Source: Nocardioides antri
GTDB taxonomy: Bacteria > Actinomycetota > Actinomycetes > Propionibacteriales > Nocardioidaceae
Direction of reading: 5' to 3'
Length of the DNA: 64,000 nucleotides
Assembly: GCF_008373765.1 (NCBI RefSeq)
Contig: NZ_VUJW01000003.1
Span: forward strand, 972,636-1,036,635
Below, in pieces: positions 22,655 through 31,489 of the stretch. The translations under genes were made by a program, and so were the position numbers. Position 1 is the first letter of the stretch; the number at the start of each line of letters is the position of its first letter. Under the pieces are notes generated by a model. It saw only the letters and a list, made by a program, of their open reading frames with translations, was not told where the DNA came from and ran no database searches.

Positions 22655-22891
22655 CCGGCGCCCCAGCGTCCCCAGCACCACCGGCATGAGCGTGGGCAGG
22701 AGCACCCAGATCGGCCAGAAGTAGCCGCCGCCGGACATCGCCCAGATCACCACGCAGATGACGGAGGCGACGACCAGGCAGTCGGGCGCACCGCCGTACG
22801 ACGGCCGGCACGATCCGGACCGCTGCACCTCGTGCTCGGGACCCGGCCGCCCGGGCGTGTAGGGCTCGTAGCTCGCCGGCGTCTGGCTCAT
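22646..22891 (-). CDS. small membrane protein, two hydrophobic helices
   Basis: 81 aa. Polar N-terminus (MSQTPASYEPYTPGRPGPE) then two membrane helices, CLVVASVICVVIWAMSGG and YFWPIWVLLPTLMPVVLG, and a basic end RRKN. It resembles the short 2TM proteins that in actinobacteria follow DUF1707 or SHOCT domains, but no such domain is present. The ATG at 22891 is taken because it begins the polar segment; the frame upstream is Arg-rich noise. Function unknown. Confidence 0.7.
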   Translation of the reverse strand: MSQTPASYEPYTPGRPGPEHEVQRSGSCRPSYGGAPDCLVVASVICVVIWAMSGGGYFWPIWVLLPTLMPVVLGTLGRRKN

Positions 22892-22966
22892 GCCCCTATG
22901 AGACACCCGCCGGGCCGGTCGGCGCACTCCCCCGGGCGAGAAAATCCTGGTCAGCCCGGGACAGGA

Positions 22967-24934
22967 TCACCAGATCCGGACCCGGTCCCCCGGGTCGAGC
23001 CACAGCCCGTCGCCCGGCTCCGTCCCGAAGACCTCGTGGAACTCGTCGAGGTTGCGGACGATGTTGGCGCGGAACTCCGGCGGGCTGTGCGGGTCGATGG
23101 TGAGGTACTGCCGCTCCTGCTCGGTACGGCGCTTGGTGCGCCACACGTAGGCCCAGTTCATGAAGAGCCGCCGCCGGTCCTCGACCGACGCCTCGCGGCC
23201 CGCGGCCTGCTCGGCGATCACGAACGCCTTGTGCCCGATGGTCAGCCCGCCGAGGTCGCCGATGTTCTCGCCGACGGTCAGCGCGCCGTTGACCTTCTCG
23301 TCGGGCAGGTTGCGCGGGGAGTACCCGTCGTACTGCTCGATCAGGGTCTTCGACTTCACCTCGAACGCCGCCTTGTCGTCCGGCGTCCACCAGTCGTTGA
23401 GGTTGCCGGCGCCGTCGTACTGCGCGCCCTGGTCGTCGAACCCGTGGCCGATCTCGTGCCCGATCACGGCGCCAATGCCACCGTAGTTCTCGGCCGGGTG
23501 GGCGTCCGGGCTGAAGAACGGCTTCTGCAGGATCCCGGCCGGGAAGCAGATCTCGTTGGTGCCGGGGTTGTAGTAGGCGTTGACCGTCTGGGGCAGCATG
23601 AACCACTCGTCGCGGTCGACCGGCGAGCCGATCTTCGCCAGGTGCCGGTCGGTCTCGAACGCCGCGGCGGCCTGCGCGTTGCCGACGAGGTCGTGCGGGA
23701 CGACCCGCAGCTTGGAGTAGTCGCGGAACTCGTCCGGGTAGCCGATCTTCGGGCGGAACGTCGCGAGCTTCTCGTAGGCGCGCTTCTTGGTCTCCTCCGT
23801 CATCCAGTCGAGCGCCTCGATCGAGACCCGGTAGGCGGCGAGCAGGTTGGCGACCAGGTCGTCCATCATCGCCTTCGACTCCGGCGGGAAGTGCCGGGCG
23901 ACGTACTCCTTGCCGACGGCCTCGCCCACGGCGCCCTCGACGAAGGAGACCCCGCGCTTCCAGCGGGCGCGCAGCTCCGGCGTGCCGGACAGGGTGCGGC
24001 CGTAGAAGTCGAAGTTGGTCTCGACGAAGTCGTCGGGGAGGTACGGCGCAGCGGACCGCAGCACCCGGCTGTACATCCAGTCGCGCCAGTTCTCGATCGG
24101 CGTGGCGGCGAGGACGGTCGAGAGGTGCTCGAGGTACGACGGCTGCCGCACGCACACCTCTGCGATCGTCGCGTTCTCACCCGTCAGGTGCCCGCCGAGG
24201 TTGGTGACGTAGGCGTCCCAGTCGAACGCGGGGCACATCGCCTTGAGCTCGCCGGCGGTCCGCAGGTTGTAGGTCTTCTGGACGTCGCGGGTCTCGGCCC
24301 GCTCCCAGTGGCCCTTGGCCAGCTCGGTGTCGAGTGCCAGGATCCGCTGGGCCGCGCCCTCGGGGTCGGGGTGCTCGCCGAGGGCGAGGAGCCGGGCGAG
24401 GTAGGCGACGTAGGCCTCGCGGATCTCGGCGAACTTCTCGTCCCGGTAGTAGCTCTCGTCGGGGAGCCCCAGCCCGCCCTGGACGATGTGGAAGAGGTAG
24501 CGATCGGAGTTGCGGTCGTCGGTGTCGACGTAGGAGCCGAAGACGCCGTAGCCGCCCACCCGCTCGAACTCGCCGAGGAACGCCGCCAGGTCGCGGACGT
24601 CGCGCAGCCCGCTGGCCGCCTCGAGGAGCGCCCGCACCGGCCCGAGGCCGAGGGTCGCGATCCGGTCGGTGTCCATGAACGAGTTGAACAGGTCGGCGAT
24701 CTTGCGGGCGTCCTCGCTCGCGCCGGCCTTTCCGCTGGTTGCCGCCAGGTCGGTGATGATGTCGCGCACCTGCTGCTCGCAGACGTCGGCCAGCTGCACG
24801 AACGGGCCCCAGCTCGAGCGGTCCGACGGGATCTCCGTCTCCGCCAGCCAGCGACCGTTCACGTGGCCGAAGAGGTCGTCCTGCGGCCGGATGTCGGTGT
24901 CCATGCCCTCGCGGGCGTCGTCGAGGATGCTCAC
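22967..24934 (-). CDS. M13 family metallopeptidase (neprilysin/PepO-like)
   Basis: 655 aa, normal for the family. Zinc endopeptidase: zinc ligands are His493 and His497 in HEIGH, with Glu494 as base and the third ligand Glu in ENIGDLGG; substrate-binding NAYYNPGTNEICFPAGILQ precedes. It starts at DDLFGHVNGRW, the usual N-terminal motif, with no signal peptide, so this member is probably cytosolic and processes peptides. GTG 24934 is preceded by TACGCT at 8 nt, fitting leaderless initiation. The family C-terminus VRIW is intact. Confidence 0.95.
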   Translation of the reverse strand: MSILDDAREGMDTDIRPQDDLFGHVNGRWLAETEIPSDRSSWGPFVQLADVCEQQVRDIITDLAATSGKAGASEDARKIADLFNSFMDTDRIATLGLGPVRALLEAASGLRDVRDLAAFLGEFERVGGYGVFGSYVDTDDRNSDRYLFHIVQGGLGLPDESYYRDEKFAEIREAYVAYLARLLALGEHPDPEGAAQRILALDTELAKGHWERAETRDVQKTYNLRTAGELKAMCPAFDWDAYVTNLGGHLTGENATIAEVCVRQPSYLEHLSTVLAATPIENWRDWMYSRVLRSAAPYLPDDFVETNFDFYGRTLSGTPELRARWKRGVSFVEGAVGEAVGKEYVARHFPPESKAMMDDLVANLLAAYRVSIEALDWMTEETKKRAYEKLATFRPKIGYPDEFRDYSKLRVVPHDLVGNAQAAAAFETDRHLAKIGSPVDRDEWFMLPQTVNAYYNPGTNEICFPAGILQKPFFSPDAHPAENYGGIGAVIGHEIGHGFDDQGAQYDGAGNLNDWWTPDDKAAFEVKSKTLIEQYDGYSPRNLPDEKVNGALTVGENIGDLGGLTIGHKAFVIAEQAAGREASVEDRRRLFMNWAYVWRTKRRTEQERQYLTIDPHSPPEFRANIVRNLDEFHEVFGTEPGDGLWLDPGDRVRIW

Positions 24935-25021
24935 GGGAGCCGAGCGTACGGGGTCGGTGGTGCTCAACCCATCTGATCGTCTGCCAGACAAATCGTTACC
25001 TTTACTCCAGACTCTCTTGTC

Positions 25022-25543
25022 ATGCGCATGACAATGGGGCTGCTGACGGCACTCCTCCTCGGCCTGCTCCTCGCCCCGTCGTCGACCGCCGCCCCCGTGC
25101 CGACCGACCGCCTGACGGTCGGGGTCGACCAGACCGAGCGGGCCGCCGCAGCGACGCGCAAGGAGAAGGTCGTGATCCTCACGAACAAGCGGCGCGTGGC
25201 CCACGGCTGCCGCAAGGTCCGCTCGGTCCGCGTGCTCAACCGCGTCGCGCAGAAGCACACCCGGTTGATGGCGAGCTGGGACGACGACGGCCAGCTGGAC
25301 CATCAGCTGCCTGGGGAGGCCCCCCTTGCCACCCGGCTGGACAACGCCGGCTACCGCTGGCTCAAGTACGGCGAGAACATCCTCAACAACGTCGGCACCC
25401 CGCGCGGGGCGGTCGTGGCGTGGATGAACAGCCCGAGCCACAAGGCGAACATCGTCGACTGCGCGTTCCGGCACATCGGCGTCGGCTACGCCCTCGCCGA
25501 GGACGGCACCCCCTACTGGACCCAGGTCTTCGGCAAGCGGTGA
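25022..25543 (+). CDS. secreted CAP/SCP-domain protein
   Basis: 173 aa. A Sec signal peptide (MRMTMGLLTALLLGLLLAPSSTAA) then a CAP domain: HTRLMASWDDDGQLDHQLPGE, YGENILNN and AVVAWMNSPSHKANIVDCAFRHIGVGYA, with the His/Glu residues typical of the fold. CAP proteins are extracellular; bacterial members are little understood and may bind lipids or wall material. The start is uncertain between ATG 25022 and two nearby ATGs. CAGACT lies 8 nt before 25022. It converges on the ComB-like gene with only 3 nt between. Confidence 0.9.
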   Translation: MRMTMGLLTALLLGLLLAPSSTAAPVPTDRLTVGVDQTERAAAATRKEKVVILTNKRRVAHGCRKVRSVRVLNRVAQKHTRLMASWDDDGQLDHQLPGEAPLATRLDNAGYRWLKYGENILNNVGTPRGAVVAWMNSPSHKANIVDCAFRHIGVGYALAEDGTPYWTQVFGKR

Positions 25544-25546
25544 GCG

Positions 25547-26329
25547 TCAGCCGGCGACGAACCCGTCGTCGGTGAGCACCGGCACCACCCCGCCAGCCCC
25601 GGCAGCCCCGTCGGCATCGACCGCGGCTGCCGCCTCGACATCGGCGCCGTAGCCGACCGCCGCGAGCTCGCGACCACTGGCGCACTCCGCGAGCGCTGCG
25701 GGCAGGTGGCCGGCGACGACGTCGTACGACGTCGCGGCGTGCTGCGCCTCCGGGCTCATCCGGCGAGCCGACAGGTCGAGCGCCCGGAGGACGGCGCCGG
25801 CGCCCCACAGGTCCTCGAGACCGGGGCGGAGCGAGCCGTCGGGCCACCGCTCACCGGCGGGGACGAACGCCACCACGGCACCGTCGGCCAGTCTCGGCGC
25901 GAGCCACGCCGCGACGGCCCCGCGGTTGCGCAGCGACGCGCCGACCACCGTCACCCCGTCGAGGGCGGCGCAGATCGTCGAGCCGTTGGGTGACGGGAGC
26001 ACCAGCCGCTCGACCGGTTCCGACGCCAGCAGGTGGGCCGGCGACAGGCTGGGGGGCGGGTCGTCCAGGCCGGCCGCCTCGAACCGGCCGACGGCCAGCA
26101 CCGCGTCGCGCTCCGCCGCGAACGCGGCCGCGCGATCGTCCTTCCAGCGGAACGGGTGGACCCGGGTCCCGCGCGCGACGGCGATCCCCAGGGACGTGGT
26201 GAAGGACAGCACGTCGACGACCACCGCGACGTCGGCCCCGCGGGCCACCGCGGCGCCACCGCTCGGACCCCAGTCGAGGCGGACGTCGTACGCCGCCTGC
26301 CCGTGGGCTGCCTCGATGCCGGTGCTCAT
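25547..26329 (-). CDS. 2-phosphosulfolactate phosphatase family protein (ComB-like)
   Basis: 260 aa. ComB features: VVVDVLSFTTSLGIAVARG near the start, VLPSPNGSTICAA, GASLRNRGAVAAW and FVPAGERWPDGSLRPGLEDLWGAG. The family removes phosphate from 2-phosphosulfolactate in coenzyme M synthesis in methanogens; bacterial members occur without that pathway. Its ATG overlaps the stop of the ABC ATPase gene (ATGA), so it is the last gene of the transporter operon. That link hints at a sulfonate- or phosphate-bearing substrate, which is inference. Confidence 0.85.
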   Translation of the reverse strand: MSTGIEAAHGQAAYDVRLDWGPSGGAAVARGADVAVVVDVLSFTTSLGIAVARGTRVHPFRWKDDRAAAFAAERDAVLAVGRFEAAGLDDPPPSLSPAHLLASEPVERLVLPSPNGSTICAALDGVTVVGASLRNRGAVAAWLAPRLADGAVVAFVPAGERWPDGSLRPGLEDLWGAGAVLRALDLSARRMSPEAQHAATSYDVVAGHLPAALAECASGRELAAVGYGADVEAAAAVDADGAAGAGGVVPVLTDDGFVAG

Positions 26330-27072
26330 CGCGGGAGCACCCGCCGCAGGAACTCACGGGTGCGCGGCTGCTCGGGGGTGACCAGCACCTGCTCCGGAGG
26401 GCCAGACTCCAGGATCCGCCCGCCGTCGAGGAAGCACACCCGGGTGGCGACGTCGCGCGCGAAGACCATCTCGTGGGTCGCGAGCACCATCGTCGTGCCG
26501 GCACGGGCCAGGTCGCGCACGATGTCGAGCACCTCGCCGACGAGCTCGGGATCGAGGGCGGCAGTGATCTCGTCGAGCAGCAGCAGCCGCGGACCGGTGC
26601 ACAGCGCCCGCACCAGGGCCACCCGCTGCTGCTGGCCGCCGGACAGCCGGTCGGGGTGCTGGTCGACGCGGTCGCCGAGGCCGAACCGGACCAGCAGCTC
26701 GCGCGCCCCGGCCTCCGCCTCGGCCCTGGACCGGCCGTGCACCTTCCGGGGCGCCAGTGTGCAGTTGTCGAGGACGGACAGGTGCGGGAAGAGGTTGTAG
26801 GCCTGGAAGACCATCCCGATCGACCGCCGGACCTCCCGCGGGTCGACGAGCGGGTCCGACACCTCGCGGCCGTTCAGCTCGATCACGCCGTCGTCGATGT
26901 CCTCGAGCAGGTCGAGACAGCGCAGGAGGGTGGACTTCCCCGACCCGGAGGCGCCGATCAGGCAGACGACGTCACCAGCGTGGACCGCCAGGGCGACGTC
27001 GTCGAGCACCACCCGGTCGCCGTACGTCTTGCGCACATTGCGCGCCTCGATGACCGGCGCCGCCGCCGTCAC
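26326..27072 (-). CDS. polar amino acid ABC transporter ATP-binding protein
   Basis: 248 aa, GlnQ/HisP type. Walker A GASGSGKST (about 38-46), Q-loop MVFQAYNLFPHL, signature LSGGQQQR, Walker B LLLLDEITAALDPE and H-loop LATHEM are all present. The usual DEPTSALD reads DEITAALD, a mild deviation. The GTG start overlaps the permease stop (GTGA). It powers uptake with the permease and lipoprotein encoded just upstream. Confidence 0.95.
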   Translation of the reverse strand: MTAAAPVIEARNVRKTYGDRVVLDDVALAVHAGDVVCLIGASGSGKSTLLRCLDLLEDIDDGVIELNGREVSDPLVDPREVRRSIGMVFQAYNLFPHLSVLDNCTLAPRKVHGRSRAEAEAGARELLVRFGLGDRVDQHPDRLSGGQQQRVALVRALCTGPRLLLLDEITAALDPELVGEVLDIVRDLARAGTTMVLATHEMVFARDVATRVCFLDGGRILESGPPEQVLVTPEQPRTREFLRRVLPR

Positions 27073-27938
27073 AGCACACCTGCCCGCTCGCGCCGCGCGA
27101 TCCGCGCCGCCAGCCAGTCGCACAGCCGCGCCAGCGGCACCGTCATCGCGACGAAGAAGCAGGCGACGACCACGTACGGCGTGTAGTTGAAGTTGTAGTT
27201 GGCGTAGTCGCGCGCGGTGAAGAGCGCGTCGAAGATCGACACGGAGGCGACCAGGGCGGTGTCCTTCTGCAGCGAGACGAAGTCGTTGAGGAGCGGGGGT
27301 ACGACGCGCCGCACGGCCTGCGGCACCACGACGTGGCGCAGCGTCTGGCCGCGGGAGAGCGCGAGCGCCTGGGAGCTGAGCCACTGCGAGGGGTGCACCG
27401 AGTCGATGCCAGCCCGGAAGACCTCGGCGACATAGGCCGAGTAGGAGACCACGAGCGCGACGGTCGCCCAGAAGAAGCTGCTGGAGGGGATGCCCTGCAG
27501 GTCCAGCGCCGGCATGCCGAACGCGAAGAGGAACACCAGCAGCAGCGTGGGCACGCCGCGCACCACGTCGGTGTAGACGACCCCGATGCCGCGCAACGGC
27601 ACCAGCCACGGCGACCGCGAGCTCCGCACCAGCGCGATCGCGAGGCCCAGCACCAGGATCAGCGGCTCGGCGATCAGGAACATCTTCACGTTGATCCAGA
27701 AGCCGTCGACGATCGCCGGCAGCGACTCCCGGGCGTGGAAGCCGTCGAAGAACGACTCCCGGACGCGGGGCCAGCCCGGCGACAGGAGTACGACGGCCGC
27801 CAGCCCGCCGACCACGGCCACCGTCGCGACCGATGCCGCCGCGACCCGGCGGCGGGTCTGCCGGGCGCGGGCGCTCCGGCGCTCGAGCTCGCGGGGACTG
27901 GGCGTCCAGCCCCGGGCCGGCGCCTCGTCGGCGCTCAC
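27069..27938 (-). CDS. polar amino acid ABC transporter permease
   Basis: 289 aa, HisM/GlnP type with a charged N-terminal cytoplasmic tail (residues 1-40). The membrane segments include FWINVKMFLIAEPLILVLGLAIAL and the EAA-like loop SSQALALSRGQTLRHVVVPQAVRRVVPPLLNDF, which contacts the ATPase. The GTG start overlaps the stop of the binding-protein gene (GTGA). The short operon has one permease gene, so the channel is presumably a homodimer. Confidence 0.94.
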   Translation of the reverse strand: MSADEAPARGWTPSPRELERRSARARQTRRRVAAASVATVAVVGGLAAVVLLSPGWPRVRESFFDGFHARESLPAIVDGFWINVKMFLIAEPLILVLGLAIALVRSSRSPWLVPLRGIGVVYTDVVRGVPTLLLVFLFAFGMPALDLQGIPSSSFFWATVALVVSYSAYVAEVFRAGIDSVHPSQWLSSQALALSRGQTLRHVVVPQAVRRVVPPLLNDFVSLQKDTALVASVSIFDALFTARDYANYNFNYTPYVVVACFFVAMTVPLARLCDWLAARIARRERAGVL

Positions 27939-28813
27939 TGCAGCTCGGGCACGCTCACGACGTCGGACAGCCACTGCTGCTCGAGGTCGTCGAGGGTGCC
28001 GTCCTCCTCGAGGTTCGCGAGCGCCCGGTTGACGCACGGGAGCAGCTCGCTGCCCTGCTCGAAGAGCAGACCGAACTCCTCGGTCTCGCCGCCCTCGACC
28101 TGGAACTGGCCGACCAGCGTGGAGTCGGGGATCTCGACGGCGCTGATGTAGAACGCGGTCGGGAGGTCGGCGACGATCGCGTCGACCTGGCCGTTCTGGA
28201 GCTGCTGCTTCGCGACGTTGGTGTCGTCGAGCACGGCAGGATCCTCGTCGGGCTGGATGACCTCTCGGATCGCGGTGAGCGAGGTGGTGCCGGTCTGCGC
28301 GCCGAGCTTCAGGCCCTTGAGGTCGTCGAGACTGGTGGCGTCGGCGGCCGGGCTGCCTTCGAGCGCGATCACGGCCTGCGCGGCGGAGTAGTAGCCCTCC
28401 GAGAAGTCGACCTCCTTGTCGCGCTCCGGCGTGATGGAGATCTGGTTGATGTCGAAGTCGAACTCCTTGTCACCCGGCTTGAAGAGGCTGTTGAAGCCGA
28501 CCTTGACCCACGTCACCTGGTCCTCGGAGAAACCGAGCTCCTCGGCCACCGCGTAGGCGACGGCAGACTCGAAGCCCTTGCCGTTGCTGGGGTCGTTGTC
28601 GGAGAACCACGGCTCGTAGGCCGGGGAGTCGGTGCCGATGGTGAGCACCCCCTCCTTCATCACCGGGAGGTCCTCGGTCGCGCACTCGTCCGCCTCGGCG
28701 ACCTCTCCGGTCTTGTCCTCCGCCTCCTCCTCGGGCGCGCACCCGACAGCGGCCAGGACGAGGCCGGTGGCAGCGAGAGCAGCGAACGTGCGGTGGCTAC
28801 GGAGCAGGCGCAT
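27935..28813 (-). CDS. ABC transporter substrate-binding lipoprotein (SBP_bac_3)
   Basis: 292 aa. Lipobox LAAVGC gives an extracellular lipid anchor. It has the family 3 solute-binding fold: GVLTIGTDSPAYEPWF, GKGFESAVAYAVAEELG, FDFDINQISITPERDKEVDFSEGYY and LKLGAQTGTTSLTAI. It is first in the operon with permease, ATPase and ComB-like genes. TACGAT stands 6 nt before the ATG (leaderless). Family 3 binds polar amino acids; the actual ligand is not readable from sequence. Confidence 0.95.
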   Translation of the reverse strand: MRLLRSHRTFAALAATGLVLAAVGCAPEEEAEDKTGEVAEADECATEDLPVMKEGVLTIGTDSPAYEPWFSDNDPSNGKGFESAVAYAVAEELGFSEDQVTWVKVGFNSLFKPGDKEFDFDINQISITPERDKEVDFSEGYYSAAQAVIALEGSPAADATSLDDLKGLKLGAQTGTTSLTAIREVIQPDEDPAVLDDTNVAKQQLQNGQVDAIVADLPTAFYISAVEIPDSTLVGQFQVEGGETEEFGLLFEQGSELLPCVNRALANLEEDGTLDDLEQQWLSDVVSVPELQ

Positions 28814-28825
28814 GCCGCGATCGTA
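28814..28825 (-). promoter_or_regulatory. leaderless -10 box of the ABC transporter operon
   Basis: TACGAT (complement of 28820-28825), 6 nt, then the ATG at 28813. Confidence 0.6.
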
Positions 28826-28862
28826 GGGCCTGCGGCTGCGGGCGGCAGACCGATGGACGAGA

Positions 28863-28902
28863 TAGTTTGCAACTCGTTGCATAGGTGCGGCACACTGCGG
28901 TC
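28863..28902. promoter_or_regulatory. PadR operator and promoter region
   Basis: TGCAAC-TC-GTTGCA (28868-28881) is a perfect 6-bp-arm dyad lying in the gap between the ABC operon and padR. TAGTTT (28863-28868) could be a -10 box, or CACACT (28891-28896), 6 nt before ATG 28903, could drive a leaderless transcript. Autoregulation by PadR is likely. Confidence 0.5.
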
Positions 28903-29433
28903 ATGGCCCTCGAGCACGCCCTCCTCGTCGCACTGCGCGAGCAGCCTGCGTCGGGCCTGGAGCTCGCCCAGCGCTTCTCCCGCTCGATCGGGTTCTTCTG
29001 GAGCGCGACGCACCAACAGATCTACCGCGTGCTGGGCCGGATGGAGGCCGACGGGTGGGTCCGCGTCGAGACCGTCGCCCAGCAGGGCCGACCGGACAAG
29101 AAGGTGTACGACGTCACCGCCCTGGGCGAGACCGCGCTCGCGGACTGGCTGGCCGAGCCGACGCCCGACTCCCCGCTGCGCAGCGACCTCGCGGTCAAGC
29201 TGCGCGGCGCTTCGTTCGGGGACCGGGCGGCGGTGCTGGACGTCGTACGCGCGCGCCTCGTGGACCACCACGCCCGGCTCGAGCACTACCGGCAGCTGAT
29301 GAAGCGGGACTACCCCGAACCGACCAGCCTGGCCGGGCTCGAGCTCGACCAGTACCTCGTGCTGCGCGGCGGCATCCTCATGGAGGAGACGTGGATCGCG
29401 TGGCTCACCGAATACCTGGAGGCACACCAGTGA
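28903..29433 (+). CDS. PadR family transcriptional regulator
   Basis: 176 aa. The N-terminal PadR winged helix reads LEHALLVALREQPASGLELAQRFSRSIGFFWSATHQQIYRVLGRMEADGWV, with wing residues QQGRPDKKVYDVTALG; the C-terminal part is the dimerising helical domain (Vir_act_alpha_C type). An alternative GTG at 28885 would add six residues. It overlaps the FadH gene by GTGA, so it is cotranscribed with the gene it probably controls. Its operator is probably TGCAACTCGTTGCA at 28868-28881. Confidence 0.9.
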   Translation: MALEHALLVALREQPASGLELAQRFSRSIGFFWSATHQQIYRVLGRMEADGWVRVETVAQQGRPDKKVYDVTALGETALADWLAEPTPDSPLRSDLAVKLRGASFGDRAAVLDVVRARLVDHHARLEHYRQLMKRDYPEPTSLAGLELDQYLVLRGGILMEETWIAWLTEYLEAHQ

Positions 29434-31448
29434 GCACCCCGACCGCGCCGTACCCCCACCTCCTCGAGCCGCTCTCGCTCGGCCGGCTGACCCTGCGCAA
29501 CCGCGTGGTGATGGGCTCGATGCACACCGGGCTCGAGGACAGTGCGCTCAACCTGCCCAAGCTGGGTGCCTACTTCGCCGAGCGCGCCCGCGGCGGCGTC
29601 GGCCTGATCATCACCGGCGGCTACTCCCCCAACAAGCGCGGCTGGCTCAAGCCGCTCGCGTCCGACATGACCAGCCGGCTGCAGGCGATGCGGCACCGCG
29701 AGGTCACCGGTGCGGTGCACGCCGAGGGCGGCGCGATCGCGATGCAGGTGCTGCACGCCGGCCGCTACGGCTACCACCCGTTCAGCGTGAGCGCGTCGAG
29801 CAAGAAGTCGCCGATCACGCCATTCCGGCCGAGCGCGCTTTCCACCAAGGGCGTCGACCAGACGGTCTCCGACTTCGCCCGCGCGGTCGCTCTCGCGGAG
29901 AAGGCGGGCTACGACGCGGTCGAGATCATGGGGTCCGAGGGCTACCTCGTCAACCAGTTCCTCGCCGCGCGCACCAACGACCGCACCGACGCATGGGGTG
30001 GTACGGCGGAGAAGCGGATGCGGTTCCCGGTCGAGATCGTGCGGCGTACCCGTGAGCTCGTCGGGGGCGACTTCCCGATCGTCTACCGGATCTCGCTCCT
30101 CGACCTGGTCGAGGACGGCCAGACCTGGGAGGAGGTCGTCGAGCTCGCGCACCTGCTCGAGGACGCCGGCGTCACCGTGCTCAACACCGGCATCGGCTGG
30201 CACGAGGCGCGGGTGCCGACGATCATCACGCAGGTCCCGCGGAACGCGTGGGTCGACCACACCGCCCGGCTCAAGGCCGAGGTCAGCGTGCCGGTCTGCG
30301 CGTCCAACCGGATCAACACCCCCGAGGCCGCCGAGGAGATCCTCGCGTCCGGCAAGGCCGACCTGGTCTCGATGGCCCGGCCACTGCTGGCCGACGCCCA
30401 CTTCGTCAACAAGGCCGCGGAGGGTCGCGCCGACGAGATCAACACCTGCATCGCCTGCAACCAGGCGTGCCTCGACCACGTGTTCAAGAACCGATCCGCC
30501 TCCTGCCTGGTGAACCCGCGTGCCTGCCACGAGACGACGCTGGTGCTCCGGCCGACGCGGGTGAAGAAGTCGGTCGCCGTCGTCGGGGCCGGGCCCGCCG
30601 GGCTGGCCGCCGCGGTCTCGGCCGCGGAGCGTGGGCTCGCCGTCACGCTCTTCGAGAAGTCCGACGACATCGGTGGGCAGTTCAAGCTCGCGATGCAGGT
30701 CCCCGGCAAGGAGGACTTCCGCGACACGCTTCGCTATTACCGGCGCCGGCTCGAGGTGCTCGGCGTCGACGTGCGGTTGGGCACCGAGGCGACCGAGGCC
30801 CTGCTCTCGTCGTACGACGACGTCGTCGTGGCGACCGGCGTCACCCCGCGGATCCCGTCGATCCCGGGCGTCGACCACCCGCGCGTGCTGAGGTACGACG
30901 AGGTGCTGTCCGGCGCTGTCGTCCCGGGCCGCCAGGTGGCGGTGATCGGCGCCGGCGGGATCGGGGTCGACATGTCGGTGTGGCTGACCCACGACCCCGG
31001 CGAGACGCCGGACGAGTGGATGGCGCACTGGGGCGTGGGCGACCCGAGCCTGCACCGCGGCGGGCTCACCGAGCCCAAGCCCCGCGCGCCTCAGCGCGAG
31101 GTCACCCTCGTGCAGCGCAAGGCCACCCCGATCGGCATCGGCCTCGGCAAGACCTCGGGCTGGGCTCACCGGGCCGTGCTGAAGCAGTCCGAGGTGCGCC
31201 AGATCCGCGGTGCGTCGTACGACCTGATCGAGCCGACCGCCTCCGGCGACCGGGTCCGCCTCCACCTCACCGTCGACGGCGTTCCCGAGGTGGTCGAGGT
31301 CGACCACGTGGTGCTGTGCGCCGGCCAGGAGTCCGTGCGGGACCTCGTCGCTCCCGGCCGGACCGTCATCGGCGGCGCCGACGTGGCCGCCGAGCTCGAC
31401 GCCAAGCGCGCGATCAAGCAGGGCACCGAGGTCGCCGCCGCCCTCTGA
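29430..31448 (+). CDS. fadH: NADPH-dependent 2,4-dienoyl-CoA reductase (FadH-like)
   Basis: 672 aa, right for the family. Domain order: FMN-binding old-yellow-enzyme TIM barrel (1-340), 4Fe-4S cluster cysteines in CIACNQACLD and SCLVNPRACHE (about 339-365), then FAD/NAD(P)-binding domain with VVGAGPAGLAAAVSAAERG and IGAGGIGVDMSVWL. It reduces 2,4-dienoyl-CoA intermediates so that polyunsaturated acyl chains can enter beta-oxidation. GTG start coupled to padR. A hairpin terminator follows at 31456-31486. Confidence 0.95.
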   Translation: MSTPTAPYPHLLEPLSLGRLTLRNRVVMGSMHTGLEDSALNLPKLGAYFAERARGGVGLIITGGYSPNKRGWLKPLASDMTSRLQAMRHREVTGAVHAEGGAIAMQVLHAGRYGYHPFSVSASSKKSPITPFRPSALSTKGVDQTVSDFARAVALAEKAGYDAVEIMGSEGYLVNQFLAARTNDRTDAWGGTAEKRMRFPVEIVRRTRELVGGDFPIVYRISLLDLVEDGQTWEEVVELAHLLEDAGVTVLNTGIGWHEARVPTIITQVPRNAWVDHTARLKAEVSVPVCASNRINTPEAAEEILASGKADLVSMARPLLADAHFVNKAAEGRADEINTCIACNQACLDHVFKNRSASCLVNPRACHETTLVLRPTRVKKSVAVVGAGPAGLAAAVSAAERGLAVTLFEKSDDIGGQFKLAMQVPGKEDFRDTLRYYRRRLEVLGVDVRLGTEATEALLSSYDDVVVATGVTPRIPSIPGVDHPRVLRYDEVLSGAVVPGRQVAVIGAGGIGVDMSVWLTHDPGETPDEWMAHWGVGDPSLHRGGLTEPKPRAPQREVTLVQRKATPIGIGLGKTSGWAHRAVLKQSEVRQIRGASYDLIEPTASGDRVRLHLTVDGVPEVVEVDHVVLCAGQESVRDLVAPGRTVIGGADVAAELDAKRAIKQGTEVAAAL

Positions 31449-31455
31449 CCCCCTC

Positions 31456-31486
31456 GTTGAATCGCCCCGCGTGGTCCGGATTCAAC
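31456..31486. terminator. terminator hairpin between fadH and the convergent hydrolase gene
   Basis: GTTGAATC (31456-31463) pairs with GATTCAAC (31479-31486) with a GC-rich 15-nt loop. The convergent gene ends at 31490. Confidence 0.6.
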
Positions 31487-31489
31487 GCC

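Noticed and set aside
26852-26935. TCGAGACAG-like strings as further palindromic elements
   Set aside because: They are part of conserved ABC ATPase coding sequence and lack the second arm.
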